In this document: piece after piece, positions 1-10,160 of the stretch
Layout: the number at the start of each line of letters is the position of its first letter
How positions within the stretch are numbered: position 1 is the first letter of the stretch
Assembly: GCA_900618795.1 (NCBI GenBank)
Contig: UYJD01000011.1
Span: 433,053-497,052, forward strand
Length of the DNA: 64,000 bases
Source: Cyanodermella asteris
Lineage: Eukaryota; Ascomycota; Lecanoromycetes; Ostropales; Stictidaceae
Reading direction: 5' to 3'
The notes under the pieces: generated by a model
Told to the model about the DNA's origin: nothing
What the model saw: the letters and a program-made list of their open reading frames with translations, nothing else
Databases searched by the model: none
Made by a program: the position numbers and the translations under genes

Positions 1-187
1 CAGCTAGGCAGGAATCTGGTCCGTTTGACTGCAACTGGTGGTGTGCACTTCCTGCTTGTCAATGAGTGGCCTTCGTATGCTTTCGATGGATACCAGATGG
101 CGGTGGTGATGGGTGCGTGGGGAATTCGGTACCTCCCGGGATGGATTAAAGAGGCGGAACGGAGGCCGTATGTGAAATGTCCCGAAG

Positions 188-911
188 CATTCTTTTCAAT
201 ATCGTCTCCTCTTACATTCCGTACTTGCCTATTCCGCATTCCACTTGACACATCAACCCGGAGTCTGCATCACACTATCGTCTGCATGCACCGAGGCATC
301 AAAGCGCTGCTCTACAGGGCATGCGCAATGTCCTCGAACAGATCAATGCCGATGACTGCCACGCGGCATGTGCAACAGCAAGTCTCCAGGTTCTGAACGT
401 TTTCGCAGACTCTACGCCGAACAAAAAAGATGGCGAAGCAGAGTGTGAAAATGGCACTGCCGTTGCTGGTCACGAGCAGTTGGATGCATTGTCACACGTC
501 GGTATCCTACTTCGAGGCATGATATCGGTACTACATAGCAGAGAAGACCTCATCCACTCAGGGCCCTTTGCCGCCATCTTCAATGTGAGGAAAACACCCC
601 GTGAGACGCCCCCAGAATTGCACAAAATGAGCGCCGATCTTGAGAAGTATGAAGCAAGATTCGGTTCAAATCCGACCACGATCGCTGGGATTGCTGCATG
701 CAGCTTGAGGAACTTAGCACAGTATTGCCTGGAATCATCGCCGCATCCAACTTTGCGACTGGCTTGCATGTGGCTTGGTCACTTGGAGCCGGATTTCGGC
801 AATGCAGTGAAAGAGGGCCACGATGAAGCTGCGAAGAATATTTTCGAGATATACATGGAGCTTTTGAAGAGTGCAGCTGCGGAGTGGTGGTTTCAGGATT
901 GCTGGAAATAG
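188..911 (+). pseudogene. C-terminal fragment of a C6-type fungal transcription factor, frameshifted
   Basis: The encoded protein resembles the regulatory (middle to C-terminal) region of fungal Zn(II)2Cys6 regulators of the sterol-uptake-control type. Recognisable pieces are HSFQYRLLLHSVLAYSAFHL (nt 188-247), then NPESASHYRLHAPRHQSAAL and ENC-like/ASLQVLN segments, then an LLRGMISVLHS segment, ending at a TAG at 911. The first piece lies one frame away from the rest; the switch is near nt 248, where one extra base (or two missing) joins AFHL to the HINPE block. No Zn2Cys6 domain is visible in the window, and the sequence upstream of 188 has no convincing match to the family. It may be the 3' end of a gene beginning outside the window, or a relic. 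Function is inferred from family resemblance only. Confidence 0.5.
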
Positions 912-1189
912 TTGTTGTGAAATGCCGGCGATGTCTTCAATCGCCGTATGTATGATGTCATCCCAAAGCTCAGCGCCCGCCAGCTTCCCGTCAGAACCCA
1001 CGTATCGACCAACTGATGGAGCAACGCAGCGAGAATATTACGACCAAGTCAGTCCTCACGCTCACTATTCAGGTAGTCGGTACTGCCTGGAACATGCTGA
1101 CGTGATTTAGACTACACCGAAAAAGGTCGTGATCGGATAGCCACCAACCTGCATTATATATTGTCTTCAGTCCTTAGACGAACCCCACA

Positions 1190-1197
1190 TTATATAC
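1190..1197 (+). promoter_or_regulatory. TATA-like element upstream of the SDR gene
   Basis: An ATTATATA-type element lies about 65 bp before the SDR start codon; a second TATATA is at 1155-1160. The spacing fits a fungal core promoter. Sequence-only inference. Confidence 0.35.
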
Positions 1198-1258
1198 TTA
1201 ATCTTACAAGCGCAGCGATTGCATCTGTATATCTATTTCTCCAGAAACTACATCAAAC

Positions 1259-2041
1259 ATGTCCGACGCAGTGAAATACACCAACAAGCTCCAAGGCCAG
1301 CGTGTCCTAATCATCGGCGGAACCTCAGGCATCGGCTTCGGCGTTGCCGAAGCACTAATCGAAAACGGCGTCGAAGTAATAATCTCCTCCTCCAGCGCGG
1401 AAAAGGTCGAGTCCTCGATTTACCGTCTCGAATCCTCATATCCGTCGGTCAAAGGTAAGGTCCAGGGCTACACCTGTAACTTGGGCACCCAGGACGCCCC
1501 AGCAGAGGTGGCGAACCTCTTCTCCAAAGTCGGCACCCTCGATCACGTCATCTACACCGCCGGTGATCCACTGGCTATCAAGCCGCTTGAGGACTGGACG
1601 CTCGCGGATATGCAGCAAGCCGGCATGGTCCGCTTCTTCGGTGCCTCGCTCGTGGCGCAGCAGTTGAAGAGACATCTCAAGGGAGGTCCGCATAGCAGCT
1701 ACACCCTCACCACCGGCGGGGTCGCTGATAAGCCGATCAAGAACTGGTGGATGGTGAACGGCTACGCGACGGGTCTTTACGGGTTGACGAGGGGATTAGC
1801 GCTTGACCTGGCGCCGATACGAGTCAATATTGTCACCCCGGGCGCTGTTGACACGGAGCTCTGGGACCCGATCAGGAAGAGTGGCAACTTTGAGGCGATC
1901 ATCAAGGGTTTCAAGGATGGTGGGCTGACGGGCGAGATTGGCTCGGTGGAGGACTTGGCGGAGACGTACTTGTATTTGTTGAAGGACAAGAACGTTACTG
2001 GGTCAATTGTCAAGTCTGACAGTGGACACACGCTGAAGTGA
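1259..2041 (+). CDS. Short-chain dehydrogenase/reductase-like protein with degenerate catalytic site
   Basis: A 260-residue single-exon protein with a classical SDR Rossmann fold. The glycine-rich cofactor motif GGTSGIG is near residue 20, and the conserved RVNIVTPGAVDTEL strand follows the active-site helix. The YxxxK signature is altered: Tyr169 is followed by A-T-G-L, so a Leu occupies the lysine position, and the usual catalytic serine region reads LTTGG. The NNAG motif is replaced by YTAGD. The length is normal for the family and there is no signal peptide. The fold is certain but oxidoreductase activity is doubtful; it could be an NAD(P)-binding regulator or use atypical chemistry. The ATG at 1259 is the first in frame and follows an A-rich leader. 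Confidence 0.85.
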   Translation: MSDAVKYTNKLQGQRVLIIGGTSGIGFGVAEALIENGVEVIISSSSAEKVESSIYRLESSYPSVKGKVQGYTCNLGTQDAPAEVANLFSKVGTLDHVIYTAGDPLAIKPLEDWTLADMQQAGMVRFFGASLVAQQLKRHLKGGPHSSYTLTTGGVADKPIKNWWMVNGYATGLYGLTRGLALDLAPIRVNIVTPGAVDTELWDPIRKSGNFEAIIKGFKDGGLTGEIGSVEDLAETYLYLLKDKNVTGSIVKSDSGHTLK

Positions 2042-2327
2042 ACTGGCAACATGGATTGGCTACGCGCGATGCCGGGTATATTAATATTTACCAATGTCAA
2101 TGCTCCATGAAAGCTCTGAAGCGCAAAGACGCGCCAGAAAATGACAAAAAGGATTTCATCTATGCATCTGTAAATGAGTCTAAGTTAGTATTCATTCACG
2201 TTTGAAAAGACAAAAAAACGAACGTCGGCAACCGGCGCCGTATTCGGTTCAGAGTACATGTATGTGAAGTGTGATTTGGCGAATCAAGCACCACTCGAAC
2301 TTCCTCCTTCTTAACTCGAGGCATCAC

Positions 2328-3930
2328 CTATGCCGCATCTTTGACTATCACGACACCACCCTCGACCGGCTGGTACAATGTGCCGTCGGGACCCAGAAAA
2401 GTGGTCCTATAAAAATTATTAAAGTTCCCTCCCGTACCAGCACGAACCTTCCAGACCGTGTTCCCCGTCGTCCAATCAATTGCCGACGCATACCAAACAT
2501 ACTGTCCCTCATTCGTAAGCTCTTCGGACTGCTCATACCCATACAACAGGCCCGTCGCCGTGGAGAGGATCGGGTCCGTCGACATCCTGGTCGGATTCGT
2601 CCATGCCAGATGACATCCGCTGCCATCGCCGGCGACAAAATATTTTGAGATGCCCGGCACTTGCTGCGTCATGTTGTTCCATGGCCCGTCGGTACTGTTG
2701 TGGAGCATCTCGTAGGGCACTGCGTTGTACATGTTCTGCATGACGACGCCGTAGTTCTCGCCGTCCCAGTGCACAATCGCCGCATTATCGGTTTTACTGG
2801 CGTTAGGCTGGAAGATTGGGATCTTACAGAAGGGCTTGACGTCGTTGCCGGTAGCGTTCTGAGGTAGTATCACCAGATTCGTCTGCCCGTCAGCATTGTC
2901 GTTCAAAGCGACAAAGTCGTTGCCGAGTAACGCGGGCGTGGTGCCCGATCCGCGTGCAAACGAACCTTTGTATTTTCTGCGACTCCCAGCGTCGTAAGTC
3001 GCGTTGTACACTGTTTGGACGCCGTTGGCGCTAGGCTCTAGGCTCGAACTTCATGGTGTAGCCCGTAGCGTTGGCATGGTCGTTTGCTCCACAGGGGCCC
3101 ACGCTGAGGAAGAGGGTTGTATTGGTGAGACCAGGTCCGTTCTCAATCGCCAGGTCTGCAAGCTCGATGCTGTGGACTGAGCCATTTGGCTCGATGTAGC
3201 CCAGGACGGTTAAGTTACCGGGAGGTACGCCTGCTGAGCCCAGACCACCAGAACTGAACCACACGTTTCCGGCATTGTCCATTAAGGAGTTCAGTAACGG
3301 GTAGCCCTTCAGGACGCCGCCGGGCTGCAGATTGATTGTACGGAGAATCTCGAACGAATTCCCGCATCGCTGGAGGACGAAGATCTGACCCTGTTGCGTA
3401 TTCAACACGACCTGATCCTTGTCCATAAGTACCTGCATGTATGTCAAATTGATGTCATTGTCCTCGTACGGAGCCGGAGGCTGCCACACAGCCTCCATCT
3501 CCAACGTATCAGGATTCAGAGTCGCAAACGCCATATCAACATCCGATGTCGAGCCATTGCAAAACCCTCCCCACGCCGCGTACGCTCCGCCGCTAGCATC
3601 CCAGAAGAACTGAGCGTACGGTATAGTGGTGGTCTTGACGGTGACGTTCCGGCCTAGCGGGCCTGGGTAGTCGACACAACGGGTGTTGCCCGTATCGATG
3701 TGCAGGGCTGAGCTTCGGGGCTCGTGCCAGAATTTGGGATGCAGGGGGTTCGCGGACACAGGAGAGCCGATGAATTCGGGGCCTTGGAGGGCTTGGGTAC
3801 TGATGATGGTGTTGGGCTTCATGCCGCAGAAAGGGGTGTTGGAGCTATTTGAAGAACTCGCGGCGGCAGTGAGACTGGGAACGCGGGTGGTCGCCGCGAG
3901 GGAGAGTAAGCTGAAATGAAAGAGATGCAT
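2328..3930 (-). pseudogene. Secreted propeller-like protein gene disrupted by a 7-bp tandem duplication
   Basis: Two minus-strand reading frames encode one protein. The 5' part (3930 to 3031) starts with a hydrophobic signal-like N-terminus (MHLFHFSLLSLAATTRVPSL), and the 3' part continues to a TAG at 2328. They are separated by a perfect 7-bp tandem duplication, TAGGCTC twice on the plus strand at 3032-3045. With one copy, the frame reads through KFEPSANGVQTVYNATYDAG into the downstream part and gives about 531 residues. The sequence is Gly/Trp/Asp-rich with many N-glycosylation sequons, like the conserved secreted beta-propeller-like proteins of filamentous fungi whose function I do not know. 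The gene is either a recent null allele or carries an assembly error. Confidence 0.7.
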
Positions 3931-4988
3931 CTCGAGGATGCTGAGGTTTGTTGCGAGAAGTTGGAACTGAGGAAGAGGGAGGATGCACTTATATACGTTT
4001 TCTCGCTGGGTCTACGATCTCTCATGATGGCTGAGCGCCGCCGATTGTTTCGTCAGATTGGATTGCTGTTGAACCGTTAAGGCTCACCATGACATTTGAC
4101 CACTCATGGAACATCGAGTAAACTGCTTTCTCCCGCTGAATCTCTTGTCCAACGACGAGGGTAATTATAGAGCCGAATGCCTTCTTCGGTATTTGATTTG
4201 CGGCGATCTTCGACGACTACGCTGCGAAGCGCCTGAGGCTGATTCAAGTCACGTCAGTGGATCACTGTCTACCCTGTCATCCCAATACCACTGCTTCGGA
4301 AGACTCAAGGACATGTCGATCGGAGTCCGGAAAGAGTACCTATAACATTGAGTGGGGAGTCTGTGCCGCATTTGCCACGACGATGGAAGAAGTGTATTCG
4401 TGTAGGCTATTACTCCTTTCGGCCAGCCATTTTGGTGTTCTGAAAGCAGTAGTAGGTTGTCAGCATTCAAAGGGTTGGCGGTGGCGATTGGTTATCGCAG
4501 ACGGCGTCACCGGGTCGTGGCTGAGCCTCCAGCATCAGCTCGCTGGCACCTAAGGAACCCTACCTCATATTCTGTATTTGCTGAAGGGCATTGTAATGTG
4601 CAGCCCATTGGTCACAGTGTAGACAACGTCTACAACTTCAAAGCTGATGAGATGAGTTGACAGCAGGTATGAGAATGGCTTTCATTGCTGGATAATCTGC
4701 TCATCTGTCGTTGATTGCTCAATCCTTTTCGGAAGCAAGCCGTAGTGGTGTCGACCATCACCTAGGACATGATCGAGCAGCATCATCACCGCCGTTGGGT
4801 CAAAGGTTGCTTCGCACTCGATCTACGACTGATATTGATCAAGTCTTGTGGTGGGAGCAGCTTCAAAAGGCAAATCTACGGCCACAGCCACGCTAGTCCC
4901 AAAAAGGAAAATCAGCTGTCGCCTCTCCTACGCATATGACGCCCACCCTCCACCAGCACTCCAGCATCCCAGCGTCCTCAACACCACC
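3931..4988. other. Intergenic region between divergent genes
   Basis: About 1.06 kb separating the propeller-like gene from VMA7. Only short open frames without family resemblance are present. The part near 4900-4988 is pyrimidine-rich, as expected of a VMA7 5' leader. Apart from the TATA element near 3990 I see nothing further. Confidence 0.6.
3988..3995 (-). promoter_or_regulatory. TATA box of the secreted propeller-like gene
   Basis: TATATAAG on the minus strand, about 60 bp before the ATG at 3930. Position and sequence are typical of a regulated fungal gene and suggest the promoter is intact although the reading frame is broken. Confidence 0.45.
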
Positions 4989-5510
4989 ATGGCGCTCCCA
5001 GCAACAGCCTACAAGGACCGCCAACTTCTGGCCGTAATCGGCGACGAAGACTCCGTCACAGGCCTCCTCCTAGCCGGCATCGGCGTAAGCACCACTCTCC
5101 CACACCTCACAACTTATATGCAAACCAAGCATTGAACTGACAACGAGATCACGCAGCACGTCACACCGGCCCCGGACGCACAGCGAAACTTCCTGGTGGT
5201 GGATAACAAGACGGAGACGAGCGAGATCGAGAGTGCCTTTGAACGGTTCACGAAGGAGAGGAAGGATATTGGGATACTTTTGATCAATCAGCATGTGGGT
5301 TGAACGTCGCTGCTCTTTGGAAGAGAGACTGGGGAAGATTGTGGATACGACTTTGCTGACCAGGGACAGATTGCGGAGAAGATTCGGCACCGGGTTGATA
5401 CCTTCACCGAGGCTTTCCCGGCTGTGCTTGAGATTCCATCAAAGGACCATCCGTACGATCCGGAGAAGGATAGTGTTTTGAGGAGGGTGAGGCGGTTATT
5501 CGGCGAGTGA
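4989..5510 (+). CDS. VMA7: V-type H+-ATPase subunit F
   Basis: Three exons: 4989-5084, 5157-5294 and 5370-5510. The introns are 72 and 75 nt with GTAAGC/GTGGGT donors and CAG acceptors. The spliced product is 124 residues, the normal size for the family. It begins [20 protein letters not shown], contains the core LLLAGIGHVTP and NFLVVDN segments, then [14 protein letters not shown], and ends RRVRRLFGE. Subunit F is a central-stalk component of the V1 sector, which couples ATP hydrolysis to proton pumping at the vacuole and other endomembranes. The third exon start is inferred from the conserved QHxAExIR block. Confidence 0.93.
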
Positions 5511-5645
5511 TGTGGAAGAGCATTTGGGATCGAAACGGTAGGATGGGGCGCCGACATGCAAGACACAGCGGCACTGGATGCTGGCGAATGTCTACGAACA
5601 CAGCTTATAGACACTGTTGTTGACGACAAAGATTCGTCATGTTCT

Positions 5646-5948
5646 TCATACGCTAGTGCCTGCATGGTTGAAACATACCGCGATGATTAGCAGCATAGGG
5701 CCCATAATCAGGGTGTCCCACGACGGCGGTAAACCAATGACGAAGTCATTGAAAGCACCGTTTGCTAACCATATGAACGCAAACCAAGCAGCATTTCCCA
5801 AAACATATTCACTAGCCCGCAGTTCCGACGGGAACTACTCAGTCAAGAGCCAGATCATACCCTGTGTAATAGACTTCCGGTACCTCGGCGCAAACTCCTC
5901 CATCAAATTCCACCACGTCCACTCCTCCTCCGTCTCGAAGCTCGCACT
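5646..5948 (-). pseudogene. Open, protein-like stretch directly after the NPC2 stop codon
   Basis: Immediately after the NPC2 TAG, the same minus-strand frame stays open to a TGA at 5646, interrupted only by one TAG. It reads like a membrane protein: an acidic aromatic segment (EEEWTWWNLMEEFAPRYRKS), then a hydrophobic segment (AAWFAFIWLANGAF) and another (LIMGPMLLIIAV). A possible start Met is at 5903. I do not recognise a family. It may be a relic of a small membrane-protein gene or a chance open frame in the NPC2 3' region. Confidence 0.25.
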
Positions 5949-6507
5949 CTAGTCAAACCTAATGTCCTTGGCCTCCATGCACGTTATCCGCTTGTCGTCC
6001 TTGCTGTACACGTCCGCATGCACGGTGAACTTGGCTGGCGGGATCTGCGCGGGAAGCTCGACCGCCTTCTCGAACGTAAGCTTCCCTTCCTTGAGCGGAC
6101 ACTTCTTGTCGACCTTCTCCAGCTGTGTGCAGAGATCTTCGCGGGAGCGGATGAGTGTTATGACGCCCATTTTGACGGTGAGGAGGGCGTAAGATCCGTC
6201 TTCGACGTCTTCGGAGAGGGTGCCTTCGGCGGTGATGAGGAGTTCTTTGCCCCTGGGGTGTATGTGTTAGTAAGTTGTATCGTCAGGTGTAGGGAAAAGC
6301 ATGGAATAGAATAGATGAGGCATACTTTTCTGGGGGGTTGGGACTCAAATCCACATTCGTTACGCTCAAGATATCATCTTTCGGCTCCTCGCAAAAAGAT
6401 AGCGGGTTCTTGCCCGGTACGTTGAGGCTGTCTTGCGCTCCGAGGAATGGTGCCTGGACGGCGGCAGTGGCGAGGCCGGCGGATGCGAGGACCGAGAATA
6501 ACTTCAT
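5949..6507 (-). CDS. NPC2: NPC2-like phosphatidylglycerol/phosphatidylinositol transfer protein (ML domain)
   Basis: Two exons, 6507-6326 and 6252-5949, with a 73-nt intron (GTATGC donor, CCCCAG acceptor), giving 161 residues. A signal peptide (MKLFSVLASAGLATAAVQAP) precedes an ML lipid-recognition domain. Typical features are the PLSFCEEPKDD start, the GKELLITAEG and GSYALLTVKMG strands, the LCTQLEKVDKKCPLKEG loop and the PPAKFTVHADVYSKDDKRI ending. Paired cysteines fit the disulfides of the family. The product is expected in the vacuolar or secretory lumen, where it binds and transfers sterols or phospholipids. Confidence 0.92.
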
Positions 6508-7375
6508 GCTTGCTGTATTGATGAAAGGGCTGCTAAGTCTTCTTGGGTTGTGACTTGAAGCTGGGACAACAAGGTTGAGGTTGTGCAGGAGGATCGATTA
6601 GCTTGGACGGGTGGCGGGGAGGAGCTTGCTGGGCTGTGCTTGGATGGAGCTGTCGAATTCCTGGGGTTGATGGGTCTGGAGCACGGTGACGTTGCGGCGG
6701 CGGCTGCGCGCGTGATGTCTGCATGCGCCGCCAAGACTTGAGACTACACGCGCTGCTTTCTCTCCACCCATTGTTCTACGGCAATGAAACTGATGAGTTC
6801 TTGAATTCTGCTCGATGATCTACGATTGAATGTTGTGCAATTTCCTCAGGTCGGCTATCACTGATCATGTCTATTGACGGTAATCGTCTTCGTTGCATCT
6901 AATTTATTTGGATTCATTTCGGGGCTCCATGATAATTGTGCGTCTCAAGCTGTCAGCTACTCGGACTTGTAGATGACTGGCTTCCGGCCATATTCCAGCA
7001 GGTACTTACGTAGTGTTGCTTGGGAAAGTAGTCGTCAACCAGGACGTGGACGTTCCCAGGCCGAACAGACCAGCGGTATACTTGTTTGGAGATCAGTCGC
7101 CATCTTGATTGATTTCTTTTTTTTCCATGAGCTTGCTCAAGGCAGAGCGCTCAACCCCAGCTACGCGCCTCCTTTGCGATTCGAGTTTCGCAATGCGCTT
7201 GCGAGTGGTTGGGCCCTCTGCGAGTGAATGGTATCCTAGCATTGAGCAGTAAATAGGCGGCCGGGCGAAGCCAAACCCACACAAACGCACAGCGCACCGA
7301 TGGAGTTCGGATTCCACGTTTGCAAAGTCAAGGTCGTTATTCAATCAGAATCCCGTCAATTCGGAGCCCTCTCTC
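6508..7375. other. Intergenic region between NPC2 and COG1
   Basis: About 870 bp upstream of NPC2 and downstream of COG1. A minus-strand ATG at 7102 opens a short frame followed by a plausible GTAAGT donor near 7010, so a very small spliced gene cannot be excluded. I could not match it to any family. Nothing else is supported. Confidence 0.4.
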
Positions 7376-9673
7376 TCATGCCAGTAAGGCAAAGAGTAAC
7401 GACGTTCGCGTCCAGTACTCGTTGGCACTTTTTAGAACCTTCTCTTCATCATCCTGGCTCAGACCTGCTTTCGACTTTAGCCACTGACTATGCCTGTCAA
7501 GCGGTCCAGCACTATTGGTCTTCGAGTTCGCTGCGGAGAAAGCGGCTGCGAGATATTGTGTATCGAACAGCTGCTGCTTGAACACATCTTTCGAAGCGAC
7601 CCTTCCCGGAGCGTCTGACTGCTGTTTCGCAGATTTCTCAGCTTGCGCCTCATCGGTAGCCTTCTCATCGCTCCCCTCTCTTCCTTGCGAAATCTTCGCT
7701 GCCAGTGCGTCCAGCAGCAGACTTTTCATCTTGGATACGGCGCTGTCGGTCCACAGGTCCTGGCCAACCGATTCCATAGACACCTGACACGTTCGGATCA
7801 ACCGGAAAGCCCATGGAGATGGTAAGATGGGCAAGTTCGTGCTTTCGTCCCAGAGGCCCCGTACCGCCAACGTTTGCCCTTGTAGGGACCTTGAAACTCT
7901 AGCTCCATGCTTCTCAATGACTGCTTTTACCACAGGGTCCGATATTAGCTCATGGAGGCCCTTTCTCAGCTCCGCAGCAAATATCTCTGTGTACAAGGCC
8001 GGCAACGTCGCCTGGAATTCGCGAACGAGTCGAAGGAGGAACGCCGCTTTCCGATCTGCTTCTTTGCCTTGACCTGCGGGTAGTATCTTCTGAAGCGCGG
8101 TCTGAAAGCTGTCAAGTGCTCTGCGGATCGCATTGCTTAGTTTCTTCTCAAGTTGGTCCGGATCCTCTTTGCTCAGCGACTGATAAGTCTTTTCTTCATC
8201 TTCATCCTCATCATCATATTCGTCGCTGATATCCTGCCAACGAACAGCTCTTTCTTCTCTAATCGATCTCTCGGTTCCTTCTATATCACCCAGCCACGCT
8301 CGGTATCCAGACAAAATCTCATCTCCGGCACGACTTCGACCTTGGAGACTGGCTTGGAGGTTCTTTATGAATCTTTCGCTGTCGTGGGAGATATCAGAGT
8401 TATACATTTCGGGAGACCATAGCTCCGGTGCATAAGTGCTGATTTCATCGTGCTTCCATTCCTGCAGCACCTCTCTGGTCCTTGTTGAGACCTTCGAAAG
8501 CGCCTTGCACTTTTCTTCAGCGAGGTCAGCCAGTCTGGTTGCGAAGGTACCGCGAAGACCCGACAAGGTGTCGCTTCTAAGGTCGCCAGTAATCCTTGCG
8601 CTGCCTGAAAACCATGCTGTAAGACATTCTCGTCGCAGCTTGGCCACAACCACGACATCATTCACAGTTTCAAGGCTCTTTCGCAATTCGCTCAGATATG
8701 TTTGTAGCGTAGCTGGGGCCCAAGCTGAAAGCTGCTCTTTTGCCGTAGCAATATCCAGGTCATCGTGTCTGACATACGGCACAAAACCTTGTATATCATC
8801 CCCCAACCAGCTTCCATGTATATCGAGTTCAAACTCTGCAATATCCAGGACATCGGACCCTTCAAGCAATGGTTTCACCTTGATCTCATTCAATGCAGTC
8901 ATCAGCTGGCGAGGGAATATCGACTGCGTGTCCCGAATCGTCTGCAGCCAGATCTTGAGAGCGTGGACCGGGTCTGCGGGTTCCTTGGCCAGTGCATTGC
9001 TTATGGCAGCCAGCCGCGTGCGGTGAAAGTATTTCAAAATATCGGACGCCGAGCTTGTCGTCGCCAGAGCATAAGCACTCATTGCATCTAGCAACGTTTC
9101 TGGCGTCTCAACACTGGAAATTCTGCGTTCAATCGCCTCAAGAAGTTTTGCACGTATCGATCCCAGGCGATCGAAAGTTGCTTGCACAGTACCTGCGAAT
9201 CTCGCCTTATCCTTCAACTTCCTCGTATACAGAACTCTTGAAATCAGAAGAGCCTTCGCCACCGTGAGCAAACGACCATCCGCTCTCAAAGCGCGCATGA
9301 TAACACCAGGACAGGCTGTGAACACGCTTAGCTGTGCCGCCAGTGCAAAGTTCGCAGTCTTCGGCCGGGCAGCTTGATCCATCAGGGCTTTTGATCGCGT
9401 CTTGGTCCGTTCGAGGATGTCCGTGTTGCATTTGCGTCCGATGTCGTATGCTAGGACGGAGACTAGCCCTTGCATTCGTCTGTCCATGTCGGTGATTGTT
9501 TCGGCGGTTGCCAGGAGGTCACGATAGCTGCCGCCGACGAGGGAACGTAAACGCTCTCGGTTGGTCGTTATGTCGTGTCGGATGTTCTTTTCGAGTTGGC
9601 GGACGGCGGGTATGGGAGCTCGGAATGCATCGTCCCAGGTCTTCAAGGATCGATGATCCAGGCTTTGAGCCAT
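7376..9673 (-). CDS. COG1: Conserved oligomeric Golgi complex subunit 1
   Basis: A 765-residue, single-exon protein. The ATG at 9673 (MAQSLDHRSLKTWDDAF) was chosen because the longer open frame to 9730 begins with GTG. The N-terminus has the COG1/Vps51-like helical signature: LEKNIRHDITTNRERLR followed by GGSYRDLLATAETITDMDRR. The rest is largely helical, with an acidic YDDEDEDEEKTYQ tract and a C-terminal domain near KDVFKQQLFDTQYLAAAF. COG1 is part of lobe A of the COG tethering complex, which acts in retrograde intra-Golgi traffic and hence in glycosylation. Its length is normal for fungal COG1. Confidence 0.9.
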   Translation of the reverse strand: MAQSLDHRSLKTWDDAFRAPIPAVRQLEKNIRHDITTNRERLRSLVGGSYRDLLATAETITDMDRRMQGLVSVLAYDIGRKCNTDILERTKTRSKALMDQAARPKTANFALAAQLSVFTACPGVIMRALRADGRLLTVAKALLISRVLYTRKLKDKARFAGTVQATFDRLGSIRAKLLEAIERRISSVETPETLLDAMSAYALATTSSASDILKYFHRTRLAAISNALAKEPADPVHALKIWLQTIRDTQSIFPRQLMTALNEIKVKPLLEGSDVLDIAEFELDIHGSWLGDDIQGFVPYVRHDDLDIATAKEQLSAWAPATLQTYLSELRKSLETVNDVVVVAKLRRECLTAWFSGSARITGDLRSDTLSGLRGTFATRLADLAEEKCKALSKVSTRTREVLQEWKHDEISTYAPELWSPEMYNSDISHDSERFIKNLQASLQGRSRAGDEILSGYRAWLGDIEGTERSIREERAVRWQDISDEYDDEDEDEEKTYQSLSKEDPDQLEKKLSNAIRRALDSFQTALQKILPAGQGKEADRKAAFLLRLVREFQATLPALYTEIFAAELRKGLHELISDPVVKAVIEKHGARVSRSLQGQTLAVRGLWDESTNLPILPSPWAFRLIRTCQVSMESVGQDLWTDSAVSKMKSLLLDALAAKISQGREGSDEKATDEAQAEKSAKQQSDAPGRVASKDVFKQQLFDTQYLAAAFSAANSKTNSAGPLDRHSQWLKSKAGLSQDDEEKVLKSANEYWTRTSLLFALLA

Positions 9674-10160
9674 ATCGTCCGTTTTCGAGCCTTGAGTGGC
9701 TGTATCTTGGGAAAATCGAACACGTTTCACACTCGCAGGTCTAATCCGGAGTTTGCTATTTGTCAGATAAAATCACCTGGATTGAAGTCATATATTCTGA
9801 ATCACAGACCCTCGAGCCGAACCCCTAATACACTCATCATCATATTCACCAGTAAGGGGTGAAGCGGTTCGTGAGTGTTGAACAGATGCTTGGCGTGAGG
9901 CGCGGAATACGTATCACGTGATCTCGCGATTCGTGATGTGCAGGTGTGGCACAACGGTGTCGAAGTCGCTTTCGTAGAATCATGACGTGATGTCGATATT
10001 GAATTGCAGCAAGCGCATCACAGAACCGAAAATGATAGTTGAATGGTAACAGCTGGATCGATCTTTGAAGTCCAGCGTATACAAGATGATGACTTTCGCG
10101 CTGCCAGACTGAATCCCATGATTGAACTACCACTTTCCGAGATCGCGAACATTCGCCACT
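9674..10160. other. Divergent promoter region, COG1/HRQ1
   Basis: About 490 bp between two divergent start codons. Codons in frame with HRQ1 extend upstream of its ATG but begin with TTG, so I treat them as leader. No clear TATA element or repeats were found. Confidence 0.6.

Noticed and set aside
6910-7110. Possible tiny minus-strand gene: ATG at 7102, GTAAGT donor near 7010 and a short second exon
   Set aside because: Neither reading frame across the junction gives a recognisable small protein; recorded as possible but not annotated.
10122-10160. N-terminal extension of HRQ1
   Set aside because: The extended frame begins with TTG; the first ATG at 10161 fits the family. The same logic shortened COG1 (9673), cyclin H (30493), aspartate aminotransferase (46701) and the Pth11-like gene (36253).
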